From DATHTC01 sp963746805 (GTDB lineage: Bacteria > Actinomycetota > Thermoleophilia > Gaiellales > Gaiellaceae), in assembly GCA_963746805.1 (NCBI GenBank), contig CAVVCQ010000005.1, forward strand, positions 434,001-498,000: a stretch of DNA of 64,000 nt, given 5' to 3'. Shown one piece after another: positions 18,601 to 27,716 of this stretch. The first letter of the stretch is position 1, and each line of letters starts with the position of its first letter. A model generated the notes under the pieces. The model was not told the DNA's origin. It did no database searches and worked only from the letters and a program-made list of their open reading frames with translations. The translations under genes and the position numbers were made by a program.

Positions 18601-18811
18601 GGTCGAGCGCGGCCACCACCTGTGACTCGTTGATGAAGCGCTCGCGGAAGTCGTGGTCCTCGACGAGCTCGGGCACGAGCGTCTTGATCGCGGCCTTCCG
18701 GCCGAGAAGGAGGTGCTCCGCCTCGTAGACGAAGCCCATGCCGCCGCGTCCGAGGACTCCCGTGACGCGATAGCCCGCGATCTCACTCCCGACGTCCAAG
18801 CCGCCGGCCAC
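15662..18811 (-). CDS. Serine/threonine kinase fused to a STAND ATPase and TPR repeats
   Basis: A cytoplasmic signalling protein of about 1049 residues. The N-terminal kinase (residues ~10-275) has the glycine loop GRGGMGFVYEAE, Lys in AAIKTL, HRDVKPANVL, DFGIAK and APEQ. A STAND/NB-ARC-type ATPase follows (~320-650): P-loop GLGGTGKTRLS, Walker B LLVLDNFEQVL, GLPLAIELAAAR, then a winged helix. The C-terminal third is tetratricopeptide-like repeats, including GDYEQAVALLEQGLGL. No transmembrane segment. I chose the GTG at 18811 because GAGGAGGGAG lies about 10 bases upstream. A divergent FHA gene lies 133 bases away, a likely phospho-reader partner. Confidence 0.88.
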   Translation of the reverse strand: MAGGLDVGSEIAGYRVTGVLGRGGMGFVYEAEHLLLGRKAAIKTLVPELVEDHDFRERFINESQVVAALDHPNVIPIYDAGDADGIVYIAMRCVTGSDLAGVLERDEVLPPARALGILEQVGGALDAAHAHDLVHRDVKPANVLIEADGERVYLTDFGIAKQARSKGLTRTGFFVGTLDYAAPEQIQGLPVGPPADVYAFACLAFECLTGRKPFDRETDVAVMHAHLLDPPPSVVALRPELPAEVDDVFAIALAKAEDDRSASCREVVEMLRAALGEGSGPTEAGAAVPSTRRRRVLEHNLPVQATPIVGRDAELAAVTELLRRDDVRLVTLTGLGGTGKTRLSVAVAEALLEELGRAWFVDLAPVREPHRVGSAIAQTLGVEEAGGRSIADAVATRIGADPALLVLDNFEQVLPAAELVGELLARVGPLKVLVTTQQPLHLREEREYPVPPLALPPAGHDDRDALAASAAVALFVDRAVAVRPDFELTDENASAVAAICRQLDGLPLAIELAAARVKLLSPQAIVSRLESRLDLLTGGARDLPERQQTLRAAIDWSYNLLEPREQGMLARLGVFLGGCTLESAEAVCGAPDGMGFGEVLDSIASLVDKSLVRQSDGLDGEARFSLLETIREYALGRLQERGELETLRRLHAERYLALAEAAEPELVRSGQRVWLERLDEENGNLRAALAWSMELGEIETGLRIAGALVRFWSTRGLMAEGRAWLTQALSRAEGVPERVRAKAEFAAGYAALGVGDFQAAKENFERSLTLARETDDKGAEAAALAQIGWLVMAAGSHDRAHALVERSLELSIELGDKLTASGATNTLAEMASATGDYEQAVALLEQGLGLRRELGDKRLIANSLLSLGRTELARGDQERALYRLTEGLALAREVKDTWSIGVAASTLASVRLTENDPDAAASLFGEGLAIARDRGDRRLASECLQGTAFVASARGDHERAARLLGAADAMLESIGARRTPIEIAIRERFEPGVRGGLGEDRYRTATREGSDLSLEDVLPLAIGADAAGEPPPPPLARSTVLAPTPDRTS

Positions 18812-18944
18812 GCCGTTCTCCCTCCTCGCCGCCCCACGGAGGGACGTGCGCGCCGCATCCCGAGACCAGACTTGCAACGACTGGCACGACTATGGTACTT
18901 GCAGGCCGCCGGATCGAAAATCGCAGCTGAGCGGGAGGACACGG

Positions 18945-19545
18945 ATGGCGGCGTACGCGCTGGAGATCGTCGAAGGCCCCGAGGCGGGACGCACCATCCC
19001 GCTCACCCACCCGGTCGAGCTCGGCCGGGACCCCGAAGCCGACATCGCGCTCCTGCAGGACGAGCTGATCTCGCGGCGCCACGTCAGGCTCACGCCGGCG
19101 AACGGCGAGGTGCTCGTCGAGGACCTCGACTCCGTCAACGGGACGTTCGTCGACGGCGACGAGATCCACTCGCCGGCGCACCTGCTCCCCGACGGGCAGC
19201 TTCTCGTCGGCGTGACGGTGCTGCAGCTCAAGACCGCCGAGGAGGCCGAGGCGGGCGGTACCTCCGTCCGGCCCATCCCCGAGAGCCTCGCCGGCCTGCG
19301 CCCGCTGCCGTCCGAGCCCGAGCGCTCGGAGGTGGTCGGGACGACGATCCGCCGGGTGCCGGGCTTCGCGATCGAGGAGCAGCGGCCCGACTACGTGCCC
19401 GATGACCTCGATCACGAGCCAGTCGCACCAGGAAGAGCTCTTCGCGCTGCACGACTCGCGGACGAAGAAGAAGGCGCGGCACGCGCCGTTCGCGCTCGCG
19501 CTGCTCGTGATCATCGTCGTGATGATCTATTTCGGCGTGCGCTAG
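18945..19545 (+). CDS. FHA-domain protein with C-terminal membrane anchor (one frameshift)
   Basis: Phosphothreonine-reading protein of about 199 residues. The FHA fold fills residues ~5-95, with LGRDPEADIAL, SRRHVRL and the DSVNGTFVDG motif. A linker leads to a basic stretch (RTKKKARHAPF) and one hydrophobic helix ending in IYFGVR, placing the FHA domain on the cytoplasmic face. An extra C near 19419 shifts the frame just before the anchor; the tail is clear in the next frame. GGGAGG lies 6 bases before the ATG. It is convergent with a second FHA gene, 3 bases away. Confidence 0.8.
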
Positions 19546-19548
19546 CTC

Positions 19549-20131
19549 CTAGACGTACGCGAAGTAGATCACCAGCGCGACCGCGACCGCGAGCACGATC
19601 GCGTAGGTGACGAGCATCGGCAGGCGCTGGCGGCTCTGGATGCCGCTCGCCGTGGTGCGCCGACTCCGGCGCGAGGTAGGCGCCGAACGGCTCGCGCGGC
19701 GCGCCGACGGCGCCCGTGGCGAGCACCGGAGCCGGTGCGGCGGGAGGCGCGGGAGCGGGCTCGGGCGCCGGCGCCGCGGGCGCCGCCTCGCGGGCGACCG
19801 TCACCGCGGGCTCCGGCATCGCGGGCTCAGGCTCCGGCTCCGCCTCGGCCTCCGCCTCGAGCGCGAACGTCGTCGCGCCGATCCGAACGGTGTCCCCGGG
19901 CGCGAGCGTCGTCGCGGCCTCGATCTTCGCGCCGTTCACGAACGTCCCGTTCGTCGAGCCGAGGTCCTCGATCGTGATCGTCGCGCCGGCGACGCTGACC
20001 CGGGCGTGGCGGCGCGAGACCTGGTCGTCGTCGAGGGTGATGTCCGCGCCCTCGCGGCCGATCATGTGGTCGCCCTCGAGCTCGAACCGCCGTCCCTCGA
20101 GCGCGCCGTCGCGTGCGATGAATGCCGTCAC
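19549..20131 (-). CDS. FHA-domain protein with Pro/Ala linker and C-terminal membrane anchor (one frameshift)
   Basis: Second FHA protein of about 194 residues. The FHA domain is N-terminal (IGREGADITL, SRRHARV, STNGTFVNG), followed by an acidic Glu-Pro run, a long Ala/Pro linker and a single C-terminal transmembrane helix (residues after QSRQRLPML). A surplus base near 19658 separates linker and anchor. The GTG start overlaps the stop of the upstream kinase (GTGA) and has a GAAGGGAG site, so the reader is coupled to its kinase. Its organisation mirrors the neighbouring FHA gene and suggests a membrane-docking pair. Confidence 0.8.
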
Positions 20132-20985
20132 TCCGAGCTCCCTTCGTAGGCCGCCGTGATCGATCGTGCGTAGGCCGACGCCGAGGCCGGCCGCTTGTCG
20201 GGTTCCTTCGCGAGCGCGGTGAGGACGGCATCGCCGACCTCGCGCGGCACGCCCGCGCGCCGCTCGGACGGGTGCGGCGGCGGGTCCTGCAGGTGCGCGA
20301 GCCCGACCTGGAAGATGCCGCGGTCGGCGAACGGGACCTCGCCCGTCACGCACTCGAAGACCATGCAGCCGAACGCGTAGAGGTCGGTCGCGGGCGTCGC
20401 CGGCTCGCCCTTGATCAGCTCGGGCGCGAGATAGTCGAGCGTCCCCATCACCTGGCCCGGGCCGCGTCAGCACGCGTGTACGCCGGCCCCTTCGCCAGGC
20501 CGAAGTCCATCAGCAGCGCGCCGCCGCCCTCGTCGAACACGACGTTCGAGGACTTGATGTCGCGGTGGACGATGCCCGTTCTCGTTGAGCGTGTCGAGCC
20601 CGGAGGCGATCTCCGCCGCGACCCGGACGACCTCGTCGAGGTCGAGCGGCCCGCCCTCGAGCCGGTCCGCGAGCGAGCCGCCCGGCGCGTACGCGACCGC
20701 GATGTAGTGGCGTCCGTCGTCCTCGCCGGCGTCGAGGATCGGGAGCAGGTGCGGGTGCCGCACCTCCGCGGCGGCACGCGCCTCCTGCCGGAAGCGCTGC
20801 CGTGAACGGTCGTCGTCCGCGAGCAGGTCGACCTTCAGCAGCTTCACCGCCACCGGTGCGCCGTCGCCTCCCGCACCGCGCTGAACACGAGCCCCATCCC
20901 ACCCTCGCCGAGGAGCGCCTCGAGGCGGTACGGCCGGCGATCACGTCGCCCGGACCTCGAGCTCCTTGGCCGGCAGGTTCCACAT
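20128..20985 (-). CDS. Serine/threonine protein kinase (several frameshifts)
   Basis: A stand-alone PknB-like kinase of about 285 residues, cut short right after the catalytic domain with no membrane segment. Motifs lie in order but in different frames: GEGGMGLVFSAV, AVKLLKVDLL, HRDIKSSNVV, DFGLAKGPAY, GTLDYLAPELI and the final helices. Indels are needed near 20455, 20578, 20865, 20928 and 20951; most look like a lost or gained G or C. So many compensating changes with intact motifs argue for sequence error rather than decay. It is coupled to the FHA protein downstream, the likely substrate or anchor. Confidence 0.78.
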
Positions 20986-20994
20986 CGTCCGGCA

Positions 20995-21024
20995 AGCATA
21001 CGACCTGGGTCGAGAAGTCACCAA
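20995..21024 (-). promoter_or_regulatory. Candidate promoter of the kinase-FHA operon
   Basis: Minus-strand TTGGTG (21019-21024), an 18-base spacer and TATGCT (20995-21000), which lies 9 bases upstream of the kinase ATG. Confidence 0.35.
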
Positions 21025-21100
21025 ACCCCTTCTCAGAGCGGTCAAAGCGTCGTATCGTCGGGCCGGCAGACCGGGGGGCGACCGGAAGGCGGAGGGGCGA

Positions 21101-23785
21101 GTGGAGTCAACGGCGGCGTCCGCGCCGACCGAGAAGAAGGGGATGTCCTTCGGCCGACTCGTCGTCGGCTACGGAGTCGTGCTCGCCTTCCTGGTGGTCG
21201 CGATCGGGTCTCGATCTCGGTCGGCAACGATCGCGAGCCTGCGCCGGCGATCGGCGGCCATCTACACCGCCGAGGGCAGCCAGTGCCTCGCCGGCGAGTT
21301 CGAGCTCGCGCAGTCGGGCGAGTTCGTCGAGCGTCGACGGGAGCGGCAGCACCGACGGGAAGCTCCGGCTCGACGGCAACGAGCTGACCGGCGACGTCAC
21401 GTGCGCCGACGGCACCACGCAGGCCGCGACGCGACGGTCTCGGGCGCCGGCGAGAGCGCCCGCCTCGACCGGCACGATCGGCGACGAGCAGGTCACCGCC
21501 GCCTGGGCCTCCGAGCTGCCGGAGCCTGGTGCCTCGTCCAAGCCGCCGGTGAAGCGCTCCGGCGAGGAGACGTTCGGTCGCCTGATGCTGGCGATCGCGG
21601 CCGTGATCCTCGCGGCGCGCGTGATGGGGCTCCTGCTCGGGCGGCTCGGCCAGCCGCAGGTCATGGGCGAGGTGCTCGCCGGGATCCTGCTCGGGCCGAC
21701 GCTGCTCGGCGCGATCGCGCCCGAGGTCAAGGACTACCTCTTCCCGCCGGACATCGTCCCGCTGATCGCCGCCGCCGCCCAGATCGGGCTCGCCTTCTAC
21801 CTCTTCCTCGTCGGGATGGAGCTCGACCCGAAGGTGATCCTGCGGGACCGGATCGGACAGGCGGCCCTCATCTCGAACACGAGCGTCGCCTTCCCGCTCG
21901 CCCTCGGCTTCCTCGCCGCGATCCCGGTCTACGAGCCTCCTCTCGCCGGACGTCGACTACCTGCCGTTCGCGCTCTTCATGGGCGTCTCGATGTCCGTCA
22001 CGGCGTTCCCCGTGCTCGCGCGGATCCTCATCGAGAAGCGGATGCTGAAACGGCCGGTCGGCGCGCTCGTCGATGGCCGGCGCCGCGATCGACGACGTGA
22101 CCGCGTGGGGCCTGCTCGCGCTCGCGACCGCCGTCGCCGGCACCGGCTCGGGGATCGACGCGCTCGTGATCGTCGGCTGGACCGGCGTCTTCACGGCCGC
22201 GATGCTCACGATCGGCCGCCGCTTCCTCGGCGCGGCTCTCGACCGCCTTCGACGAGGTCGGCCGCGTGCCCCGCGATCTGGCTCGGCGTGATCTTCGTCG
22301 GCGTCCTGCTCTCCGCCTTCGTCGCCCAGCAGATCGGCGTCGCGGCGATCTTCGGCGCCTTCGTGATGGGCCTGATCATGCCCCGGCGCGGCGGGCCTCA
22401 CCGAGGACGTCACGCGCCGGATCGAGGACTTCGTCACGTTCGTCCTGCTGCCGCTCTTCTTCGTCGTCACCGGCCTGCGGACGGAGATCGGCGCGATCGA
22501 CCGCGTCGAGCTGTGGCTCGATCACGCTCGGGCTGATCGTCGTCGCGGTCGTCGGCAAGTGGGTCGGCGCGATGGCGGCGGCCCGCTACGGCGGGTTCGG
22601 CTGGCGCGACTCGGCGGCGGTCGGCGCGCTCATGAACACGCGCGGCCTGACCGAGCTGATCGTGCTCAACATCGGCCTCGAGCTCGGCCTGATCTCGCCG
22701 ACGCTCTTCACGATGCTCGTGGTGATGGCGCTCGTGACGACGTTCATGGCCGGCCCGGCGCTGCGGCTGATCGACCCGCACGGCCGGCTCTCGGCGCCGG
22801 CGGAGGAGGAGCTCCAGGCGCGCGCTGCACGAGGTCGCGCCGGGCGACTCGCTCGTCGACGCGCGCCACTCGATCATCGTCGCGCCGCAGGATCGCGCGG
22901 AACATGGACGTCGCTGCTCTCGGTCGCCGGCGCCGCTCGCACGCTCGCAGCCGCCGCGCGAGCTCATCCTCGCCCGGCTCGTCGTGCCGCAGCGCTACGC
23001 GACGGTGCTCGGCGCCGACGACCGCGAGCTCCGGCGCGGCGACCGACGAGCCTGCAGCGCCGGCGGGAGACGCTCGTCGGAGGACGGCCTGTCGACGCGC
23101 GTGATCGCGTTCACGACCCCGGACGCGGGCGAGGACCTCGTGCGGCTCGCACGGGACGAGCGCATCGACGTCGTCCTCGTCGACGGGCGACGGCCGCTGC
23201 TCGGCGACGGGTCCCGAAGGGCGAGGTCGGCCGCGTGCTCGCCGACGCCGAGAGCGACGTCGCCGTGCTCGTCGAGCGCGAGCGCGGGGCGCTCGAGATC
23301 GACGCCGGACCAGCCTGTCTACGTGCCGTTCGGCGGCGCCGAGCACGACTGGGCGGCGCTCGAGCTCGGCGCGTGGATCGCCCACGCCCGAAACGCCCCG
23401 CTCCGCCTCTGGGCGCGTCGTTCGACGTCGAGCAGGGCGACGCGCGACGCGAGCCGGCTGCTCGCGAACGCCTCGCTCGTCGTGCAGCAGCTGACCGGGA
23501 TCGTCGCCGAGCCGGTGCTCGTCAACCCGGGCCCGGACGTGATCCGGAAGGCGAGAGACGCCGGCCTGCTCGTCGTCGGCCTCTCCGACCGCTGGCGCGA
23601 GGAAGGGCTCGGCGAGCTGCGCTCGGAGATCGTCAAGGGCGCGCCCGGCGCCGGTGCTGCTCGTCCGTCGCGGGAAGCGCGGCGGCCTGCTCGCGGCCCG
23701 CGACGACGTGACGCGGTTCCGCTGGTCCTCGGCCGGTCAGCCGGCGGCCTCGCGCCCTATCGAAAGATCGGATCCGATCGAGTAG
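21101..23785 (+). CDS. CPA2-type cation:proton antiporter with N-terminal extracytoplasmic domain and USP-like tail (many frameshifts)
   Basis: Membrane antiporter of the KefB/NapA group. The N-terminus has one transmembrane helix (VVGYGVVLAFLVVAIG) and a small beta-rich extracytoplasmic region (IYTAEGSQCLAGEFELAQSG, then KLRLDGNELTGDVTCADGTT). The transporter core follows from about 21560: QVMGEVLAGILLGPTLLG, FYLFLVGMELD, TAFPVLARIL, AGAAIDDVTAWGLL, VALLMNTRGLTEL-type end. The C-terminal third is universal-stress-protein-like. At least a dozen single-base indels from 21207 to 23650 split it across frames; the sense is continuous. GGAGGGG before the GTG supports the start. Likely role is K+ or Na+ and pH homeostasis. 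Confidence 0.72.
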
Positions 23786-23788
23786 GGT
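23783..23788 (+). promoter_or_regulatory. Leaderless-type -10 box for the flavoprotein gene
   Basis: TAGGGT overlaps the antiporter stop codon and lies 7 bases before the ATG at 23796. Confidence 0.4.
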
Positions 23789-23795
23789 CGGCGCG

Positions 23796-25152
23796 ATGCC
23801 GCTGACGCAGCCACGGGACTCGACGATCGCGATCGTCGGCGACGGCTTCGGCTCGCTGATCGTCTACACGACCGCCGTCTACCTCGGCTTCCGGCCGCAG
23901 GAGATCACGATCTACGGGCCGAGCGACAACCCGGTCGAGACGTACCAGCAGTTCGCGTTCAACCTCGGCCAGACGGTCCTCCGCTCCGAGTCGGAGTCGC
24001 ACTTCCTCCCGGCCGACTGGCCGACGTTCGCGGAGCTCGAGGCGTGGTCGCGCCGGAGCCCGGCACCGCTGCTCCGCTCCGCGCGCCGGAAGTACAACCC
24101 GGGCGTGCCGGACATCATGGCCGAGGCCCAGATCGTCCAGCACAAGCTCGGCTGGAACGACAACCGCTACCCCGCGAAGGTCGGCTGGATGCAGCGCGGG
24201 AACATGAACGGGAGCGAGCCGCACTTCGTCCTCTACGACGAGGACGCGAACTTCGTCGGCCGCGCGAAGCACGTGATGCTCGCGCTCGGCCACGGCCCGC
24301 TGTCGTTCCCGCCGGTGCTCGCCAAGGCGCGCCAGGACCCGGTGCTCGCCGACCGGATCGTCCAGGCCTACGCGCCGAAGCAGTACGACGAGAGCGGCCG
24401 CTACATCGTCATCGGCGCGGGCATCGCGTCGGTGAACGAGTGGGCGAACGCGCTCGACGTCGGCGCGAAGGTGCATCTCCCTGATCCGCAACCCGGTGCC
24501 GGACGAGCAGGACCTCAACACGCCGCGCTGCTTCTTCGAGGCGCTCGGCATCGACGCGTTCCAGGCGCTCAGCTTCGACGAGCGCGTCGAGTTCCTCGGC
24601 CGGATCCTCAAGGGCACGACACCGACGCGACGCAGCTGGGAGGAGCGGATCAAGCGGGGCCGCACGGAGGGCCGCTTCGAGCAGGTCATCGGCGAGATCG
24701 ACGAGGTGAAGGCCGGGCCGCTCGGGCTCCGCGTCCACATGTCGAGCAAGCACGGCGAGGACCCCGGCCACCTCGACGTCACCGGCGTCGTCGCGGGCAC
24801 CGGCTTCAACAAGTCCGCGCTCACCGTCCCGCTCCTGCGCCGCCTGGTCGAGTTCTACAAGGTGCCGATCGAGAACGGCCGCATCAGGCTCCAGTCCAAC
24901 TGCGGCGTCCCCGGGCTCGACCGCCCCGACTCGCGCTGCTGCGTGATGGGGATCCACTCCAACTCCGTCGTGACCCACGGCGACACGATCGCGGGCCTGA
25001 AGTACGTCGGCCGGCGGTTCGTCGCGGACTGCTACGAGGCCGAGAAGCCGAAGCCGCGGCGCTTCCACTCGAAGCTCGCGATGCAGCTCTCGCTCGCGAG
25101 CGCGACCTCGAAGGCGGTCCGCCAGGTCCGGCGCGTGGAGCAGCTCGCCTGA
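23796..25152 (+). CDS. Uncharacterised FAD/NAD(P)-binding protein (one frameshift)
   Basis: A protein of about 451 residues with two Rossmann-type nucleotide sites: VGDGFGSLIVYTTA at the N-terminus and VIGAGIASVNEWANAL mid-protein, the arrangement of flavin monooxygenases or lysine/ornithine hydroxylase-like enzymes. The C-terminal half contains GVVAGTGFNKSALTVPLL and a Cys/His-bearing stretch (NCGVPGLDRPDSRCCVMGIH). An extra C near 24474 (expected AKVISLIRNPVPDEQ) breaks the frame. The stop overlaps the ATG of the membrane-protein gene by one base. I cannot assign a substrate. Confidence 0.65.
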
Positions 25153-25794
25153 TGTGCCCGACCACGCTCGGCCGCATCCAGACGCGCGTGGCCATCCTCA
25201 TCGGCCCGGCGATCCTCGCGCACGATCCTCTCGCTCGTCACCGACAACGCGGGCTGGATCGTGACGATCGGGCTCTACCTCGTGATGGGCGTCGCGCTCG
25301 ACGTGCTCGTCTACCCGTACGTCCTCAAGTGGCAGCCGCCGCTGCTGACGTTCGTGCTCGCCTGGGTCGAGTTCGTCATCCTGTTCGTCCTCGTGAAGCT
25401 GCTGGAGCCCGGGAAGCCGCCGTACGGTGCCCCGGACACGATCCTCGGAGGGGACGACTGGCGGCCGATCGCGCTCTACTGGGTCAGCTGGGCCCTGGCG
25501 ATCGCGACGAAGATCGTCGTGCTGCCGCTCATCTCGCTCTCGTGGATCGAGAACGGCGGCGAGTTCCGCCGCGTCGGCTGGTCGGTGGCGCCCGACTACC
25601 AGCCGCTGCCGCTGATCGCGACGGTCGACGACCGCGCGACGAGCGGCGGGAGCCTGGCGCGCGAGTTCTCGGCCGTGCACAGCGTCGCCGACCTGAAGCC
25701 GGTACGGCCTCTCTCGGCGGTCCGGCCGGCCGTCTCCGTCTCGCAGGCGGGTGCGCAACCGCCCGAGACGCCGACCGCGCCCGCGCCGAGCTAA
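25152..25794 (+). CDS. Multi-pass membrane protein of unknown function (one frameshift)
   Basis: About 213 residues with four or five hydrophobic helices (GLYLVMGVALDVLVYPYVL, FVLAWVEFVILFVLVKLL, LYWVSWALAIATKIVVLPL) and a Pro/Ala-rich cytoplasmic tail. A surplus C near 25221 shifts the frame after the first helix. It starts on the last base of the flavoprotein stop (TGATG), so the two are translationally coupled and could form a membrane-bound redox pair. No family recognised. Confidence 0.62.
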
Positions 25795-25855
25795 CGAAAC
25801 GAGGACGGGTCGGGCCCGCGGCGCGCGACGCGGGCCGGTCGAACGGAGGGCGTGC

Positions 25856-27715
25856 ATGGCGAAGATCGAGGATCGCTCCACCTTCACCCGGGCGGTGGAC
25901 CTCTCGTTCTCGGCCTCGCGCGAGTACCTCCCCATCGCCGAGCACGGCGTCATCGGCGACCTGCGGACGGTCGCGCTCGTCGGCACCGACGGGACGATCG
26001 ACTGGTACTGCTGCCCGCGCTTCGACTCGCCGAGCGTCTTCGGCGCGATCCTCGACACGGAGCGCGGCGGCTACTTCCGGGTCGCCCCGGCGCTCGCGAT
26101 CGGCACCGTCAAGCAGCTCTACTTCCCCGACACGAACGTCCTGATCACGCGCTTCCTCACGCCGATGGGCGTGGGCGAGGTCGAGGACTTCATGCCGATC
26201 GGCGCGGTCGACGAGCCGCAGCGGCTCGTCCGCCGGGTCGTCTGCGTGCGGGGCGAGCTGCGCTTCCGCGTCGAGGTGGAGCCCCGCTTCGACTACGGCC
26301 GCGCCCAGCACGAGACGCACGTGGGCGAGCACGGCGCCGTCTTCGCCTCGCCGGAGCTCACGCTCTCGCTCGCGACGTCCGTGCCGCTCGAGAACCGCGG
26401 CACCGGAGTCCGCGGCGACTTCTCGCTGAAGGCGGGCGACGCTGCCACGTTCGTCCTCGAGCAGGCGACGTCGGGCGCCCGCCCGCGCGTCTACACCGAG
26501 GACGAGACGCGCCGCGCGTTCGAGGACACCGTCGGCTACTGGCGCCGCTGGCTGGGGCAGTCGCGCTACTCGGGCCGCTGGCGCGAGATGGTCGACCGCT
26601 CGGCGCTCACCCTCAAGCTGCTCACGTACCGCCCGACGGGCGCGATCGTGGCCGCGCCGACGACGAGCCTGCCGGAGCAGATCGGCGGCCCCCGGAACTG
26701 GGACTACCGCTACACGTGGATCCGCGACGCGGCGTTCTCGCTCTACGCCTTGCTGCGGCTCGGCTTCACCGACGAGGCCGCGTCGTTCATGGACTGGCTC
26801 ACCGACCGGTTCCGGGAGGCCGACGGCCGGGGCGCCGGGCCGCTCCAGATCATGTACGGGATCGACGGGCGGACGGAGCTCCCCGAGGAGGAGCTGACCC
26901 ATCTGCGCGGCTACCGCGGCTCGCTGCCCGTGCGCGTCGGCAACGGCGCCGCCGATCAGCTGCAGCTCGACATCTACGGCGAGCTGATCGACTCGGTCTA
27001 CCTCTACAACAAGTACGGCTCGGCGATCCACCACGGCGTCTGGGAGCAACTCGCGCGGATCGTCGAGTGGGTGTGCCTCAACTGGGACCAGGCCGACGAG
27101 GGCATCTGGGAGACGCGAGGCGGGCGGCAGCACTTCACGTACTCGCGCCTCATGTGCTGGGTCGCCGTCGAGCGCGCCGTCCGCATCGCCCGGCAGCGAG
27201 GGCTCCCCGCCGACCTCTACCGCTGGATGGCGGCGCGCGACGAGATCTACGAGCAGATCATGACCCGCGGGTGGAACGCCGACCGCGGCGCGTTCGTCCA
27301 GCACTACGACACGGATGTCCTGGACGCGTCCGTGCTGCTCATGCCGCTCGTGAAGTTCGTGGCACCGACCGATCCACTGTGGCTCTCGACGCTCGACGTG
27401 ATCGGCCGCGAGCTCGTCTCCGACAGCCTCGTCTACCGGTACAACGTCGAAGCCTCCCCGGACGGGCTCACCGGCGACGAGGGCACGTTCTCGATCTGCA
27501 CGTTCTGGTACGTCGAGGCGCTCACCCGCGCCGGACGGGTCGACGACGCGCGGCTCGCCTTCGAGAAGATGCTCACCTACGCGAACCACCTCGGGCTCTA
27601 CTCGGAGGAGATCGGGCCGACCGGCGAGCTGCTCGGCAACTTCCCGCAGGCGTTCACGCACCTGTCGCTGATCAGCGCCGCGACCAACCTCGACCGGACG
27701 CTCGGCGGAAGATGA
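25856..27715 (+). CDS. Glycoside hydrolase family 15 protein (glucoamylase/trehalase-like)
   Basis: A cytoplasmic 619-residue inverting glucosidase. The N-terminal beta domain begins IGDLRTVALVGTDGTIDWYC; the catalytic (alpha/alpha)6 barrel has PRNWDYRYTWIRDAAFSLYA, the general-acid region DEGIWETRGG and the general-base region EEIGPTGELLGNFPQAF. This layout matches actinobacterial GH15 enzymes, some of which are trehalases. GGAGGG 5 bases before the ATG gives a good ribosome binding site. Natural substrates could be trehalose, maltose or malto-oligosaccharides; the sequence does not decide. The phosphoesterase gene starts one base after its stop. Confidence 0.88.
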   Translation: MAKIEDRSTFTRAVDLSFSASREYLPIAEHGVIGDLRTVALVGTDGTIDWYCCPRFDSPSVFGAILDTERGGYFRVAPALAIGTVKQLYFPDTNVLITRFLTPMGVGEVEDFMPIGAVDEPQRLVRRVVCVRGELRFRVEVEPRFDYGRAQHETHVGEHGAVFASPELTLSLATSVPLENRGTGVRGDFSLKAGDAATFVLEQATSGARPRVYTEDETRRAFEDTVGYWRRWLGQSRYSGRWREMVDRSALTLKLLTYRPTGAIVAAPTTSLPEQIGGPRNWDYRYTWIRDAAFSLYALLRLGFTDEAASFMDWLTDRFREADGRGAGPLQIMYGIDGRTELPEEELTHLRGYRGSLPVRVGNGAADQLQLDIYGELIDSVYLYNKYGSAIHHGVWEQLARIVEWVCLNWDQADEGIWETRGGRQHFTYSRLMCWVAVERAVRIARQRGLPADLYRWMAARDEIYEQIMTRGWNADRGAFVQHYDTDVLDASVLLMPLVKFVAPTDPLWLSTLDVIGRELVSDSLVYRYNVEASPDGLTGDEGTFSICTFWYVEALTRAGRVDDARLAFEKMLTYANHLGLYSEEIGPTGELLGNFPQAFTHLSLISAATNLDRTLGGR

Positions 27716-27716
27716 G

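Noticed and set aside
15941..18625. 894-residue plus-strand frame opposite the kinase-STAND gene
   Set aside because: Low-complexity Arg/Glu/Ala/Leu shadow; the minus strand holds every kinase and ATPase motif.
18872..18896. Promoter TTGCAA with TATGGT upstream of the FHA gene
   Set aside because: The spacer is only 13 bases, too short for sigma-70.
20966..21100. Longer start for the antiporter at 20966
   Set aside because: It would extend into the kinase 2 gene start and adds residues without hydrophobic or domain sense; the GTG at 21101 has GGAGGGG.
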